This document shows positions 1 through 11,500 of a DNA stretch of 64,000 bases, piece after piece (the first letter of the stretch is position 1; the number at the start of each line of letters is the position of its first letter). Under the pieces are notes generated by a model, which was not told where the DNA came from, did not search any database, and worked only from the letters and a program-made list of their open reading frames with translations. Source of the DNA: Mactra quadrangularis (taxonomy: Eukaryota; Mollusca; Bivalvia; Venerida; Mactridae). The stretch is from assembly GCA_025267735.1 (NCBI GenBank), contig CM046299.1, positions 16,390,232 through 16,454,231 on the forward strand, given 5' to 3'. Position numbers and translations under genes: made by a program.

Positions 1-327
1 CTCCGATTTCTTTTTAAAGATATTTCTTGTTAATATTCAACTAACTGTACAGATTTGACATTTGTATTATGAATGTAAGCGAACGTACTGTCAGCCATCA
101 TTCTGAAGAAAATAGCATTATTGAAAGAAGCGAAGACACGCTGTCAAGTAACATCAATAATCAAATCACGTGGATTATTTCTAGCGCTTTCAGAAAAAAG
201 AACAATACTTTAGGCCCATCATCTAAGTTACTACATGACGTTTATTAGAACATGCATATTAATGTAATTTTAGTAATAGACTTTCCCGCTGAACAGGTTG
301 ATTAGTTTAGGCAAGAACTTCAATTTA

Positions 328-620
328 CATTCGGAACTTCCTCGGCGATCTTCTACGCAGACGAAACTCGGATATCATACGGTGAAGAAGTAGATCTAGG
401 AATTTGGTTTCTATGGTAATACAGCCTGAATTACACAGAAATACGACGTGTGAGAAAGACATTGTACTGAAAAAATGATGTGATAAAGCGTGTAACAATG
501 TTATTATTAAATGTTGACATGAAAATTACCGTCGCCGGACCTCATAACCTGGTTGTATTCCTACTACGTCTGATTTCCGAGGTATATCTTCGTAGATGAT
601 CGCCGAGGTAGGTTGGAATG
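328..620. mobile_element. Foldback MITE-like element
   Basis: The ends 328-357 and 591-620 are imperfect inverted repeats sharing CTCGGCGATC and CTACG, with weaker inverted similarity continuing inward to about 382. There is no coding capacity. The outer end resembles the sub-terminal part of the MITE family at 5271-5576 and 16844-17147 (CATTCGGAACT followed by CCTCGG), so it may be a diverged relative. No clear target duplication was found. Confidence 0.6.
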
Positions 621-997
621 CTTTAATTTACTGATTTAAAAAACACGCTAATGACTTTCATCATTTGTTATAAATTATGGTGTATTTCATATGATGATGC
701 AACAGAATTTGTTTAACTCGTTTACAAGTTTCCCGAGAAATCGCTTAATTTTAGCGAACAACATTTTCAATATCTCTGTATGTACTGGATCCATGTACAT
801 GCGATCCACTCTACCGGACATTACAAAGGGGGGTAACTGTGACATTACATATCAGCCGAGTGTTCGATCAGTTACTTCCCTTGGATTTTACTGACAACGC
901 GCTCTTTAATTTTGGTTGGGTGTTACATCTTAACAACACATTGTAGATGTAATATCACGATGGTCAGTTCATCAACTCATTTCTTACAGAAAACTTA

Positions 998-1300
998 GCC
1001 GTCCGGTTAGCTCTGTTTGTAGCATACAAGTCTACTGATCGAGGGCTCGTGGGTTCGATACCCGGGCGGGCATACTTTCGTGGAGCTTTGTCATGAATTT
1101 ATTTCTACGGCCATTCTCCCTCATACCAATGATTCTTAATTATGTAGGGCAATTGTCAGTCACTGACGAAAGTATGCGCTAAGTAGTTGGTTGACAGCTA
1201 AATCCAGAGATTAAGCTTTTCCAGCAACAGTGATTAGGTTGACTGACCGCCGTTATTTGACCTATACAATGTGTTGCTACGGCGTTAAACCCAACTAAAA
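998..1300 (+). mobile_element. tRNA-derived SINE, full length
   Basis: A tRNA-like head begins near 998, with a box A-like GGTTAGCTCTG and a box B GGTTCGATACC at about 1054. A body of about 200 bp follows, then a conserved 3' tail ending GGCGTTAAACCCAAC and an A-rich end. Related copies lie at 8585-8885 (minus), 14041-14320 (minus), 17653-17866 (minus, headless) and 63500-63640 (plus, head only). The tail resembles that of widespread molluscan SINEs, from memory rather than from a search. Confidence 0.8.
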
Positions 1301-1938
1301 CAACAATACAAAAACAGAAAGCCTAAATCTATGAATTTAGCTACACAACAATTACGGCACATCCTTCTATAAATGACTGAAAACTCCCTTGCATTATTTA
1401 GGAATATACCGAATATCTGAACAAATAACCAAGGGAGATAACTTTGACACTATATATCTATTAAGATTGTGTTTAATTAGTTACTTCCCTTGTGTGTTAG
1501 TAGGCACGTGAAGACGATTATTTTCTAATAATAAAATACATACTCTCAGCATTTAACTTCTACAGAAAAAAATCTTTGTCGGCACAGAGTGTCCTCGTGT
1601 GGAATAAGATTGAAAACAATGAACAACTGCAATAAATGCATAGCGTGCATTATACCAATATTCTGTTGAATATCTTCCTGCGAGGATGGCCCTGTACAAA
1701 CAAAAAAAACTTTGCTGGAAAAAATCTTGATTTTTAGTTGCGAATATCAACTAAAATTGGATCTGGCAGAAAATAAAGTACAGAAAATAAGTTCCATGTT
1801 AATTTTAATGTAAAGCATTACTAAGTTTTTTAGAAATTACAAATATCAATAGTAATATATTTGAAAAGTACAGTGTAAATAGGCGATACATATAGTACAA
1901 CATTATATGAGTCAACATCAGAAACACAACCAACAACT

Positions 1939-2192
1939 CAGTGGCGCTTTTCACAAAAAATCTTACGAAAAAAATCATCGTAAGTCATTTACATAATTTT
2001 TGCAGTTCAAAGTCAGAAGAATAATAAACAAGACTATGATATGATATTCAAAATACAGTGTATATAAAATATTTTAAATAAATCAATAATATTTTGAATT
2101 TATTGGTCAAAACGTAACCGTTATATGAAAGTTTCTTGCTTTTGACTTACGATATTTTTATCGTAAGGAATTTTTTGAAAAAAGCGCAACAG
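1939..2192. mobile_element. MITE with hAT-like termini
   Basis: Inverted repeats of about 50 bp bound the element. The left end starts CAGTGGCGCTTTT and contains CTTACGA and ATCGTAAGTCA; the right end is its reverse complement with a few differences and ends AGCGCAACAG. The interior is AT-rich and non-coding. A CAGTGGCG-type start is typical of hAT elements, but I could not see a convincing 8-bp target duplication. Confidence 0.65.
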
Positions 2193-2463
2193 TAGTACAT
2201 GTATTGTCCACAATCAAATACTTTAACCCTTACTGAGATACGATGTAAACATCACGGTGCTTGAGGTAGTCGTACGTTCGTACACTCCCACATTAATACG
2301 GTAACACAATGTAAGTCGCATTATATCTGGCCAAATTTCAGCTATTGGTCTTGGTAGAATTTAAACAGTGGGATATTAAAGTCAAAATGTAACTTGCCTA
2401 TCCCTTTGATAGTCCATTAAAAAATCGGTGAAATACACATTGTCTACGTATCAAATTTGTTGC

Positions 2464-3810
2464 CTAATCCTCGACCGAGTCCCTGCTTTTTAAGTAAATA
2501 CCAGTAAATGAGACAACAGTCACTGAGATAAATATCAGAAAATAGAAACAAAAGCTAACTCTATCAAACGCCACACTTACGTCAGGCCAAGTGATTTGTA
2601 AGCTTTGGTTATCCGAGCAAGCATTGTCATACATGTAGTTCTTATGAGAACCACCATGAAATACTGAGCTTCCGAGCTTTCTTCCGTAAAAATTATATCT
2701 CCAATCGCCTAACCGCATTGTTACAGATTCGGCGTCTCTGCTTTCACTTGGAGGTGGACTGGAACCGTTTGTATTTGATCTATATCCACATCCCATTGCC
2801 CTGACTAAATATTTCCAACATCCACACATCGGGTAATGGTCATCGCGATGGTATAAACATAGACTACAAATTGTTGATAGAGCAACACACGTACTTATTA
2901 TCAAAACAAACAAGAGATAGTAACTAAAGTATGCCATAGAAGTAGATGTGTGTGGTAAATGGTCTGCCACGATTGTTAGAAACACGGCAATGGCTAGAAG
3001 AACTGTAATCCCAAATGACATTCGCTCACCACTTTCTGTTGGTATGAAAAATATCAATAAATTCAAAAATGACAATAATAAGGCAGGGGTGATTACATTG
3101 ACAATTACGTATACTGGCTGTCGTTCCATGTGAAGTGTGACTTCGTAGATAGCAGTTAAATTAGGAATGCTATATGTTAATATTTCGGATCGTAACATGG
3201 TCCATAATCCATTTGGGGTGAAAACTGTCTTATCAACTTCACTAGTAAGATTCACAAATACATATTCCTCTGGAAAAAATCCCCACGATGCAAATTTCAA
3301 GGCACAATGATGATGATCTAACGGATAGTTTGTAACATCTAGCTCACACGATGCTTTTAAGATGGCTCCTGGGTAGTACATAGCCGAACCGTCAAAATAA
3401 TATCGTACAAATAAATTAGGGTCACCAATAGTTTCAATCTGTTCATTTGTGTTAGCTAGAACTACCATTGGTGTCCAGACACGATCACTGTTTATAGTAA
3501 ACACAGTCACACCACCGTAGTCACTAGGATCCCATATCATCTGGACATCAGTCCAATACATTTTTAATACTCCTGATACAGTTATAGTTTGTTCTCTTTC
3601 GTTTATTTCAGGTATAGAAATCAATTCAAATCCTACACGTACGAATATTGGACTTGTCATATCCTTAACTGGTCGTATACTTCTCTCATAGTCACGCTCC
3701 ATGTCCTTGATAAGTCTTTTAACATCCTCTATACTCTCGTACGTATGGCCACAGGAAACAACCCAAATGATCTGAAGACCTATCCATAAAACAAGGAATT
3801 TATCTCGCAT
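2464..3810 (-). CDS. Nicotinic acetylcholine receptor-like Cys-loop channel subunit, intronless
   Basis: Pentameric ligand-gated ion channel subunit for the plasma membrane, 448 residues from the chosen start. That start gives a signal peptide (MRDKFLVLWIGLQIIWVVSC); the frame stays open to an upstream ATG at 3933, which would add 41 residues and bury the signal. The ligand-binding domain spans about residues 30-230: loop D region WTDVQMIWDPSDYGG, loop A WTPM (the usual Asp after Pro is Met), and a Cys-loop C155 to C169 with exactly 13 residues between. Helices lie near 233-256, 263-284, 294-320 and 419-441, with a variable loop before the fourth. The ESGERMSFGI sequence entering TM2 has the Glu typical of cation-selective nicotinic receptors. 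Loop C has no vicinal Cys pair, so it is a non-alpha type. The absence of introns suggests a retrocopy; the frame is intact. Ligand and partners cannot be told from sequence. Confidence 0.92.
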   Translation of the reverse strand: MRDKFLVLWIGLQIIWVVSCGHTYESIEDVKRLIKDMERDYERSIRPVKDMTSPIFVRVGFELISIPEINEREQTITVSGVLKMYWTDVQMIWDPSDYGGVTVFTINSDRVWTPMVVLANTNEQIETIGDPNLFVRYYFDGSAMYYPGAILKASCELDVTNYPLDHHHCALKFASWGFFPEEYVFVNLTSEVDKTVFTPNGLWTMLRSEILTYSIPNLTAIYEVTLHMERQPVYVIVNVITPALLLSFLNLLIFFIPTESGERMSFGITVLLAIAVFLTIVADHLPHTSTSMAYFSYYLLFVLIISTCVALSTICSLCLYHRDDHYPMCGCWKYLVRAMGCGYRSNTNGSSPPPSESRDAESVTMRLGDWRYNFYGRKLGSSVFHGGSHKNYMYDNACSDNQSLQITWPDVSVAFDRVSFCFYFLIFISVTVVSFTGIYLKSRDSVED

Positions 3811-3954
3811 GCTGTTGATAATTCGTGAGTTACCAAAACCTGAAATAAACAAAGTTTCGTATATGTATGCATTTGGAACGCATTGATCATTCATTGAATG
3901 AATAATCTCGGAAGGATTCGTGTAGGAATTCACTAAGAATAAAAGTCAAAAGTA

Positions 3955-4016
3955 GCGTCGTGGTGTCTAAATGTGTCCGAGATTATTCGTAGTTATTTGC
4001 CGAAGAGTTCCGAATG
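3955..4016. mobile_element. Solo end of the 5271-type MITE family
   Basis: This 62-bp piece matches the right sub-terminal part of the MITEs at 5271-5576 and 16844-17147 (GTCTAAATGTGTCCGAGATT, then GAGTTCCGAATG). No matching second end is nearby. It lies about 150 bp upstream of the start codon of the receptor gene, in its presumptive 5' flank. Confidence 0.6.
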
Positions 4017-5131
4017 ACATTTATGATCAACACAGTGGTATTGTACATGTTACAATTTGTGCAAGTGTTTATTTGCATTCAAATACGAGTTTTTGCGAAA
4101 ATATAGGACATAATTTTATTAAAGACAGCATATTATCAAAATTGGACATCATAGATGGTTTCACACTTAAAATCGGTAAAAACGACTAATGATAGTACAT
4201 AAACTCGTTCCGCAAGACTTGCACATCGTATCGCCACGCAGCGATTTTCTATGAAAACGAGATCGCTAAGTAGAAAGTTTTTTTTTCTAGCTCGCCGAAA
4301 ACATTCGGAAAATCTGCTTTTTAAAATGACTGCCCCCATAGAGTATAGGTTTCTTTTTTTCAGGAATAATTTTTATCTTTTTATGAAATGCATAGATTTC
4401 GTCAAAGAAATTAAAGTTAAATTGCATGATGATAAGTGTTTAGCGTTGTTTTGTTTCGTGTTTTTTTTTACAATCCTGAAATTGTGGTTGTGGAAGTCTC
4501 CATTGTGGATTTGCTAGCTTAAAGCAAAGCCGTCTTGTTGAACTCGTAAGCTACAAAGAAGGCTTCCAAAAAGCGTAACGTAGCATTTTTTGCAGGACGG
4601 ACCCCATGTCCGGAAATAAATATAAGTGCGAAATGCAAGCGAGGTAGCAACAATGCAGTTTTTACAAAGCTAGTGCGCTTTACAACGCTTTGTTTGCGTT
4701 AGCAAAGTTCCATGAAACGGTTTAGCTTCACGCTTGCAAATGCAAATACAAGAGCGCAACTTCCGCAAATACAGTATGTATACTACCAAAGATAAAAGAA
4801 ATTGCAAACTAGCAATTAAATTTACTTCATTGTACAAAACGCATGCATAAGAAATGTAACATTATGCTGCGATATCCGTATGTATCAAACTAAACGTAAA
4901 ACAAAATACATACCTGATAATTAACAATTAATATCCTATTTATTATAAGAACACACACTTCAATACAGCGTCTATGTATAACTGAAAACTGAGTTATTTC
5001 ATGTAGACCATTTAACACAGCATACAACATTCATGTTTTTATAAGGATTATAAAGATGTTCAATAAAAACATTAATGAGCATTGATTTATGAGTATAAGT
5101 GTAATTAAATAGTGACTGTATGAATTTGTCG
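4017..5131. other. Gene-free stretch upstream of the receptor
   Basis: AT-rich with no recognisable exon or repeat. The open frame at 4251-4517 is short, Phe-rich and without known motif. Any promoter of the receptor would lie at the left end, but I see no defined core element. Confidence 0.4.
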
Positions 5132-5250
5132 TATTCTACAGGGCTTATGTGTAAACAATGTCTCGTGTTATTCTAAACGATCTATATTTCGGGAGTTTTC
5201 TTCGGACTGATTAGGGGTATAGTTTTGTGGTTTCCAAGTCGTACTTATAC
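5132..5250 (+). repeat. Direct repeat, left copy, flanking a MITE
   Basis: A 119-bp segment starting TATTCTACAGGGCTTATGTG is repeated at 5603-5720 with about ten differences. The two copies flank the MITE at 5271-5576 almost symmetrically. Confidence 0.8.
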
Positions 5251-5270
5251 AGGGCTGAGCCCTGTGCTGA

Positions 5271-5576
5271 GTTTAGTTACCGCGAACGTTACAGAACGTT
5301 CCGTAACGATACATCCGGAACTCCTCGGACATTCGCTGCGAATTATCTAATCTAATACACAAATATGCGATCGTTAAGGCAATGAGTGATGTTTCAAAAT
5401 TTAGGGACTAAAATCGAAATATCACTCAATGCCTACATGATCATATATTTGTTTACTTCAACACCGGTAGTTTAAAAATTGCGTCTAAATATGTCCGAGA
5501 TTATTCGCAGCGGATGGCCGGGGAGTTCCGAATGTACCGTTATGTAACGTTCTGTAACGTTCGCGGTAACTGAACG
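5271..5576. mobile_element. MITE, copy 1, TIRs about 75 bp
   Basis: The terminal inverted repeats read GTTACCGCGAACGTTACAGA inward from the left and are mirrored at the right end (GTTCGCGGTAACTGAAC). Similarity continues through the CGGAACTCCTCGG and TTCGCTGCGAAT segments. The interior of about 150 bp has a second inverted pair around GGCAATGAGTGAT and TCACTCAATGCC. It is non-coding. A second near-full copy is at 16844-17147. Confidence 0.8.
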
Positions 5577-5602
5577 CCCTACTTGAGACATAATTTAAAC
5601 GA

Positions 5603-5720
5603 TATTCTACAGGGCTTATGTGTAAACAATGTCTCGTGTTATTCTAAACGATCTATATTTCGGGTGTTTTCTTCGGACTGATTAGGGGTATAGGTTTCGG
5701 GGTTCCCAGCCGTACTTTTA
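5603..5720 (+). repeat. Direct repeat, right copy, flanking a MITE
   Basis: Second copy of the 5132-5250 segment, beginning 26 bp after the right end of the MITE. It is too long to be a target-site duplication. Confidence 0.8.
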
Positions 5721-5830
5721 CCATTACTCTGCTTTGCCTGACGTACTTTACCTGTAAAAGTACGACTGCGAATGGTGTTTACTTTGCATTCATGGATTAA
5801 TCGTTTGCAAAATATACTTGCAAAGAAAAA

Positions 5831-6025
5831 ATGACTTCTGATGACGAATACACTACTGAACTCCTACCAAAATTAGCATCGTCAACAAATAATCTGGCAA
5901 AACGAAAAAAACGTAAGCGAAAATGTTGTAACCGGAGCATTATCCGAGTGTGCTGCCATTTTCGTGCTTTGCCTGACCCGATAACGATAGTAATAAGGGG
6001 CAGGTATGATATGAATTTCGATTAA
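5831..6025 (+). other. Small open frame with a basic cluster, uncertain
   Basis: A 64-codon frame with an acidic start (MTSDDEY) and a strongly basic run KRKKRKRK like a nuclear localisation signal. An AG/GTATGA at about 6003 could serve as a splice donor. No family was recognised and no downstream exon could be matched, so it may well be chance. Confidence 0.12.
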
Positions 6026-7559
6026 AATGTACAATAATGTAAACATATTGCCTTAATGAGTTCTGTGGGTGAGTTTTACCAAAATTTCTTACAACGAATT
6101 AATTAGACGGTTCTGTTTATAAAGCCTTTTTAAGTGTTATCCATTGGTAAGTGGCGCATACAACGACCCCGTTGATTTTTATCAATCATGAGTACATAAG
6201 TACCAAACTTAATATTTAAATCAGCGGAGTTAATTTAGGGGTTCGGTCTTGTTAATTAAAGGATGAACAAACGACGTCAACGTCGAGCGTGTCTGGCGTT
6301 CTAGAAAAAGACGGAAGAGTGACAATGCGCGGAGCTTTTTCATTCGAGTTAAGGAACAATTTAGAGATTTGTTACACAAGAAATACACATGTCAAACGTG
6401 TGTAGTCTAATATATGTATAGATAAAATTTAAATATATCTGATAAAAAACAGTTTATCGTTAGGGTATAAACTATACCTTCTTGTTGCATTAATGACGTA
6501 TGACGTAGTCGTATAAAATCTGGCTTGCGCCGCAAGCGCTTACCCTGTGTTGTATTTCTGTGTATTGTGCTGGTAATATACCTGATAGAAATATGATTTT
6601 ATAGCTTTTTATTGCTAAATAAATGCCCATATGTATATTTCAAGTATGTGCAGTAAAATGTGTTGCCGCTGCATTAGCAGTCCGGTTATTTCTGGATCAT
6701 CCCTTGTACAGTTGATCAAAATGTAATTTTTACAATAGTTCGATATTAAACTCAATTTGCACATGACTTGAAACCATTCAGCTTTATACATGTACAGTAT
6801 TTATATATATACATGTCAATGTAATATTAAATCTATCCCAGACGATGTACCACTCACATGATATTTTCTCATCGTCTTAAGTATATCCTCATCTAAGTTA
6901 ACATTATTTTAAGATTTAGCCATCCCCATATATTATCACACAGCTTTATAGATACATGTAATGATAATGATAACTATAATGATAATTTCACTACATTGAT
7001 TGTACAAACTATCTGACCTCTTATCTTATATCATTGTATTTAATAAGTACAATAAATTTATCTACCCAGTTAGTTATTGTTATAACTTGACTTTGGGACA
7101 CGACTGTTAACTTATAACACGAGATACGAGAACTTGGCTAAGTAAGTTAGTTTTAAAATAAATTAATTGATTGTTAACTTCAACTGTTATTATTCTAAGT
7201 AAAATACATTCGTACTTGTAAAAAATGGGTAAACTGTCATTTACATAAACTATTTTATATAAAGTATTTTGTCGAACGTATAAAGGTTTTACATTTTTAT
7301 TATATTATAGCATGTTTGGAGTCGCATTGGACAAGAAAAACAATCAAATATCATCAATGTTTATTAAATCAGTTAGCCACAATGAAACTTTTTGAATGGC
7401 GTAACGTAATTATATGCCTCAGGTCAATTTGTTCAAGCGTTATCAAAAATAGCTTATGCTAACGTTAGTAAATCGATTGAACTTAGTGATATAGAAAATA
7501 ATCTATCATACAATAACTTGTCATAAGTTTAAGCATTAAAATTATGTAAATCGTCTGTT
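6026..7559. other. Gene-free AT-rich stretch
   Basis: No exon was recognised. A 15-bp perfect palindrome (GCTTGCGCCGCAAGC) lies near 6522. At 6693-6716 there is a single end resembling the inverted repeats of the element at 60056-60869 (GGATCATCCCTTGTACAGT). Confidence 0.4.
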
Positions 7560-8190
7560 AAGGCGGCCTCACACCGAACACGGTTGCTGACACGGTTACT
7601 ATACGGTATACTCGGTTATACACGGGTTGACTGGTACGAGTATTAGGCTCCAACCGTATCTGGGAATTAGCCGGTTCATATTAGACTCGAATGTAGCACG
7701 AGTTTGTTCCAATAAAGCACGGATACCCTCAGTCAAGCAATTTTAGTCACGATTTGAATACGATTCGCATGAGATTTTTTATACGAATGTTCTTATAGTT
7801 CCAATTACGATCTGATAGGTCTAGTACGATCAACACGACCTTTGTTCGATTTACTCGACATGCATAGGGTTAACATACGGTCCCGTCGAGTAATGCTCGA
7901 ATTAACACACATTCGTCTATGTCTTGATATAAATTGACTCATTTGATGGCTTAGTTTCATTTATACACGATATTCTCACTGGTATAGTGAAATTCATGTT
8001 CTGTTGTTCTAACGTTCTCATACGGTCTTACACGGTCTCGTACGGTCTTGTACGAACTCTTATACGATTATACAAGGATATGGCATCCGTGCCAGTTTTT
8101 TAAAGTTTTAAAAATTATACATAGCTTTCACGGATTCACTCGGATCAGACCACATACGGTAAGTTCGGTTGTATGTACGGTTTACATGGG
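7560..8190. other. CpG-rich island of degenerate TACGG/CACGG motifs
   Basis: The tract is dense in the short words TACGG, CACGG, TACGA and ACGAT, roughly one every 10-20 bp, unlike the CpG-poor AT-rich DNA around it. It ends about 190 bp before the start codon of the deacetylase-like gene. It has no long open frame and no regular period that I could find. Confidence 0.5.
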
Positions 8191-8382
8191 TGGCCAAACG
8201 TATAAGCAGTGTGTTCTGGTGGAGACAGGCTTTATATGGCTTGATGGGCATGAAATGTTTTCAAAACACAAACTTAAAAGCAGATATTACAAGTGTAGTA
8301 AGTTCTATATCGCAATCAATGTATTTGATATTAACTATGTATCATTACATTTTAGAACGCGCAACCATTCAATTAAAACATC

Positions 8383-8505
8383 ATGAAGACTTTGCTACTC
8401 ATATCAGCATTGATAGGTCTAAGTTACCAAGTATGTGATCCTGCCAAGTGTGTTTTACCAAACTGTAGATGTTATAATGATCCGAAGGCTCCCGGTGATC
8501 TTGCG
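8383..8505 (+). CDS. Exon 1, signal peptide and cysteine cluster
   Basis: Begins with the ATG of MKTLLLISALIGLS. The hydrophobic leader is followed by the CDPAKCVLPNCRC cluster. It ends in phase 0 at a GTAAGT donor. Confidence 0.88.
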
Positions 8506-11500
8506 GTAAGTTAAAAACATTGGTACGTTAATGATAAGTTCAAACTGGAAGCATTTGCACATGGATTGGACGAAGTATGCTTTTTTGTTGGGTTAAACGC
8601 CGTAGCAACACATTGTATAGGTCATATAACGGCGGTCAGTCAACTTACTCACTCCTCCTGGAAAGCTAAATCTCTGGATTTAACTGTTAACCAACTACTA
8701 AGTGCATACTTTCGTCAGTGACTGACAACTGTCTTACATAATTAAAACTCATTGGTAGGAGGGAGAATGGCCGTAGAAATAATTTCATGACCAAGCTTCA
8801 CGAAAGTATGCCTCTACCGGGAATCGAACCCACGAACCCTCGATTAGTAGACTTGCGTGCTACCAACTGAGCTAGCCAGGCGGCTTTCGAAGTATGCAAA
8901 ATAGGCATAAGATAACATCGCGGTTCATTTCTTCGTGTAAGTTATTTTATACAAACATTTTACATGTGATAAGAACAATGACATTTAAGCATGCAATTAT
9001 AGCATGTAAAGTAGTAAATTAGAGACAATGTAAAACAATACAGCAGCAGATAAAATCGCGGTGAGTATTGATCTAAATGCAAGTGTCTACCAAGCACCTT
9101 TGGTGATATTGTTTTCATATCTGAATTTAACTTGTTTAAAATGTACGAAAGAAAGATAAATTGAACGCTATGTAGACGGTAAATTTATTTAGGGACATAA
9201 TTTAGTTTCATTAAGGAAAGAAATGTTGCTATACTAAAAACGTCATCAGTAATGAAATTATGATTTCCATTTTAAAGTTGATTTGGGAAAAGAAATTTGG
9301 GATTTTGTTAACAAATATGCTAGGCACAGCAAAGTAAATTCAGGGCGTAGTCAAATGAACTTGACGTTAACACTTTTTCTGCCCTGGTATGATGGTATTA
9401 CACATTTCAATTTATTTTCTTATGACCAGTTAAATTTTTCACATTGTTGTTTGTTATAGCTTGTAAATAAAAGCCAATTTTTCAATTCTATATTATGTGT
9501 CAGTATTTTCTTATCCAACATATTAGCTTAGCTTTGCCAGTCTCAATTATCATGAGTACAATAATTATAGGTTATTATACATTTTACTGTACAATACGGA
9601 AATATAAGTATGTGTACGAGTCCAAATATATTCCGTATTGCACAGTAAAATGTATAATAAACTTTTTATTATATATCTTTCGTTTACTTTGAAATAATAG
9701 TTATCTCTCGCATCGTTTAGTACACATGTACCCAACCTTCCAATACGAAAAGGATGTTTTTGTATCCCATACGGGAATATATTGGACGGTCACGTGGTAC
9801 AAATGCAGATTGCCGATTGGTTAGATTTATTAGATACAATTATAATAAATATATTTATTCATTCATTAATACAGGTGACCGATATACCACAGATAATTTC
9901 AGTCTCATTTGAAGGAACAATCAACAGAGAAAATATCGTCTATTATAGAGCACTGTTCAATGCTGTCAGCAATCCTAACGGTTGCCCAGCAACAGGAACA
10001 TTCTTTGTACAAGACCAAGGCACAGATTATGTTCAAGTAAAAAATCTGGCACGAGAAGGACATGAAATTGGTGTTAATTCTGTTGATGGTACTTTACCGA
10101 AAACTTCTACTGACTGGATTGATGCCATTAAAAGTAAGTTGTCTTTGTTTTGTTGGTCTATTGTTTGATGATATTCTAAACGTCATTTTCAGTTTTAGCG
10201 GATTTCCCTGACAAAACTGTACCAATTCATACATAACATTCCAAATCAGTCTGTTCTTCTACTTAATGAACCTTTTTTGTGTGACCTTTTTATTTGAATA
10301 ACAATAAATTTACCCACAAATATAAGCATGTGCACTCCTTGTTTGTGGGGCAAAAAGTAACTGTAAACCTTTGTAAAATATGCTAATAGGTAAGGTCATG
10401 GAAAGGTCCATTATTAATTATAAGGACTATTCAATTATATATTCATGATACTCTTAATATTAATGATATATTATTATGATAAGGATATAAAACAGCTTTA
10501 CGTCCGAGAATATTTGATTAATAATTGTCACGTAATATTTTTTTTATGAAATGTTTCTACAGACATAGATGAGTTTTCGACATTGATCATTCTATATTTC
10601 TTAGCAGTTCTTTAGCGTTTACTTCTTGTTTACTAGATATATAATACATATATAAGCAAGTTTATCTATGGTCCTTCTCAATCTGATTAAAACCCGATCT
10701 AAATTTTCCCGCTCGCCTACTCGCTAATTTAGATATGTCATTTTTCAAACGAGGGTCACGTTCAGATGACTATTTCTCATAATAATATTAATGAAGAAAT
10801 TGTTATGATACGTAACTTGTTTACATCGCCTACGTCACGCAATTTGAAATGAGCCGTCCAATCGCAGACTGTGAATAATACCGCTGTTAAATTAACTTGC
10901 AAACCTTTGCCTAAAATAGAAATTACGGAGTAAAAATGTTATTAGTAGTGTTTATTCTAGATGAAAGCTACGCATTGATTAATCGACATAAAGGTCATAT
11001 CGACGTGACCCTCCATTGAGATAGTAGAGATCCTGTACGACAATGCTCTACAGGATATCTGTTTACGGAGATTTCTGGTCCTTCCAGATAAGCTTTGGTG
11101 AGGTTAAAACTGTCGATAATATGTGACAGAAACATATGCGTTTTTTCGAGCAGTTACATGTAACTAGTTGCGTAACATTTCAATACCTGTCTAAAACTCA
11201 TTTTAGCCCACTGTTTTCTAACTTTCATTTATGAAAAGTGTATGTATTTATATATTTGTAGAGGTACGAAGTGAACTAAATGATTTGATTGATCTGAAGA
11301 GTGTTATGGGAGTCAGAGCACCACAATTAGCAATGGGTGGATCTGATGAAATGATAGGTAAGTAGTTACACTAAATATGTCAATATTCAGGTATAATTTA
11401 TATATTGAACACACCGGTTAGAATTTATTCAATTCTAGGTTATGGTGTTGTCTCATATAAGGTATTTGATTGGATGATTTTATATTTCACTCAGAACATA

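Larger units (their letters stand above)
1..2463. other. Gene-free AT-rich flank with transposon copies
   Basis: I see no coding exon here. The stretch holds a foldback element at 328-620, a SINE at 998-1300 and a hAT-like MITE at 1939-2192; the rest is AT-rich single-copy-looking DNA. The short open frames at 691-894 and 1553-1750 have no recognisable motif and no splice context. Confidence 0.6.

Noticed and set aside
998..1072. True tRNA gene at 998-1072 (and at 8810-8885)
   Set aside because: Boxes A and B are present, but the sequence continues into a SINE body shared by dispersed copies, so it is a SINE head and not a functional tRNA.
2948..3789. Plus-strand frames within 2948-3133 and 3589-3789
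   Set aside because: They are antisense shadows of the receptor coding sequence.
9782..10168. 128-codon frame as an independent gene
   Set aside because: It is exon 2 of the deacetylase-like gene plus read-through into both introns; splice sites and family motifs fix the true borders.
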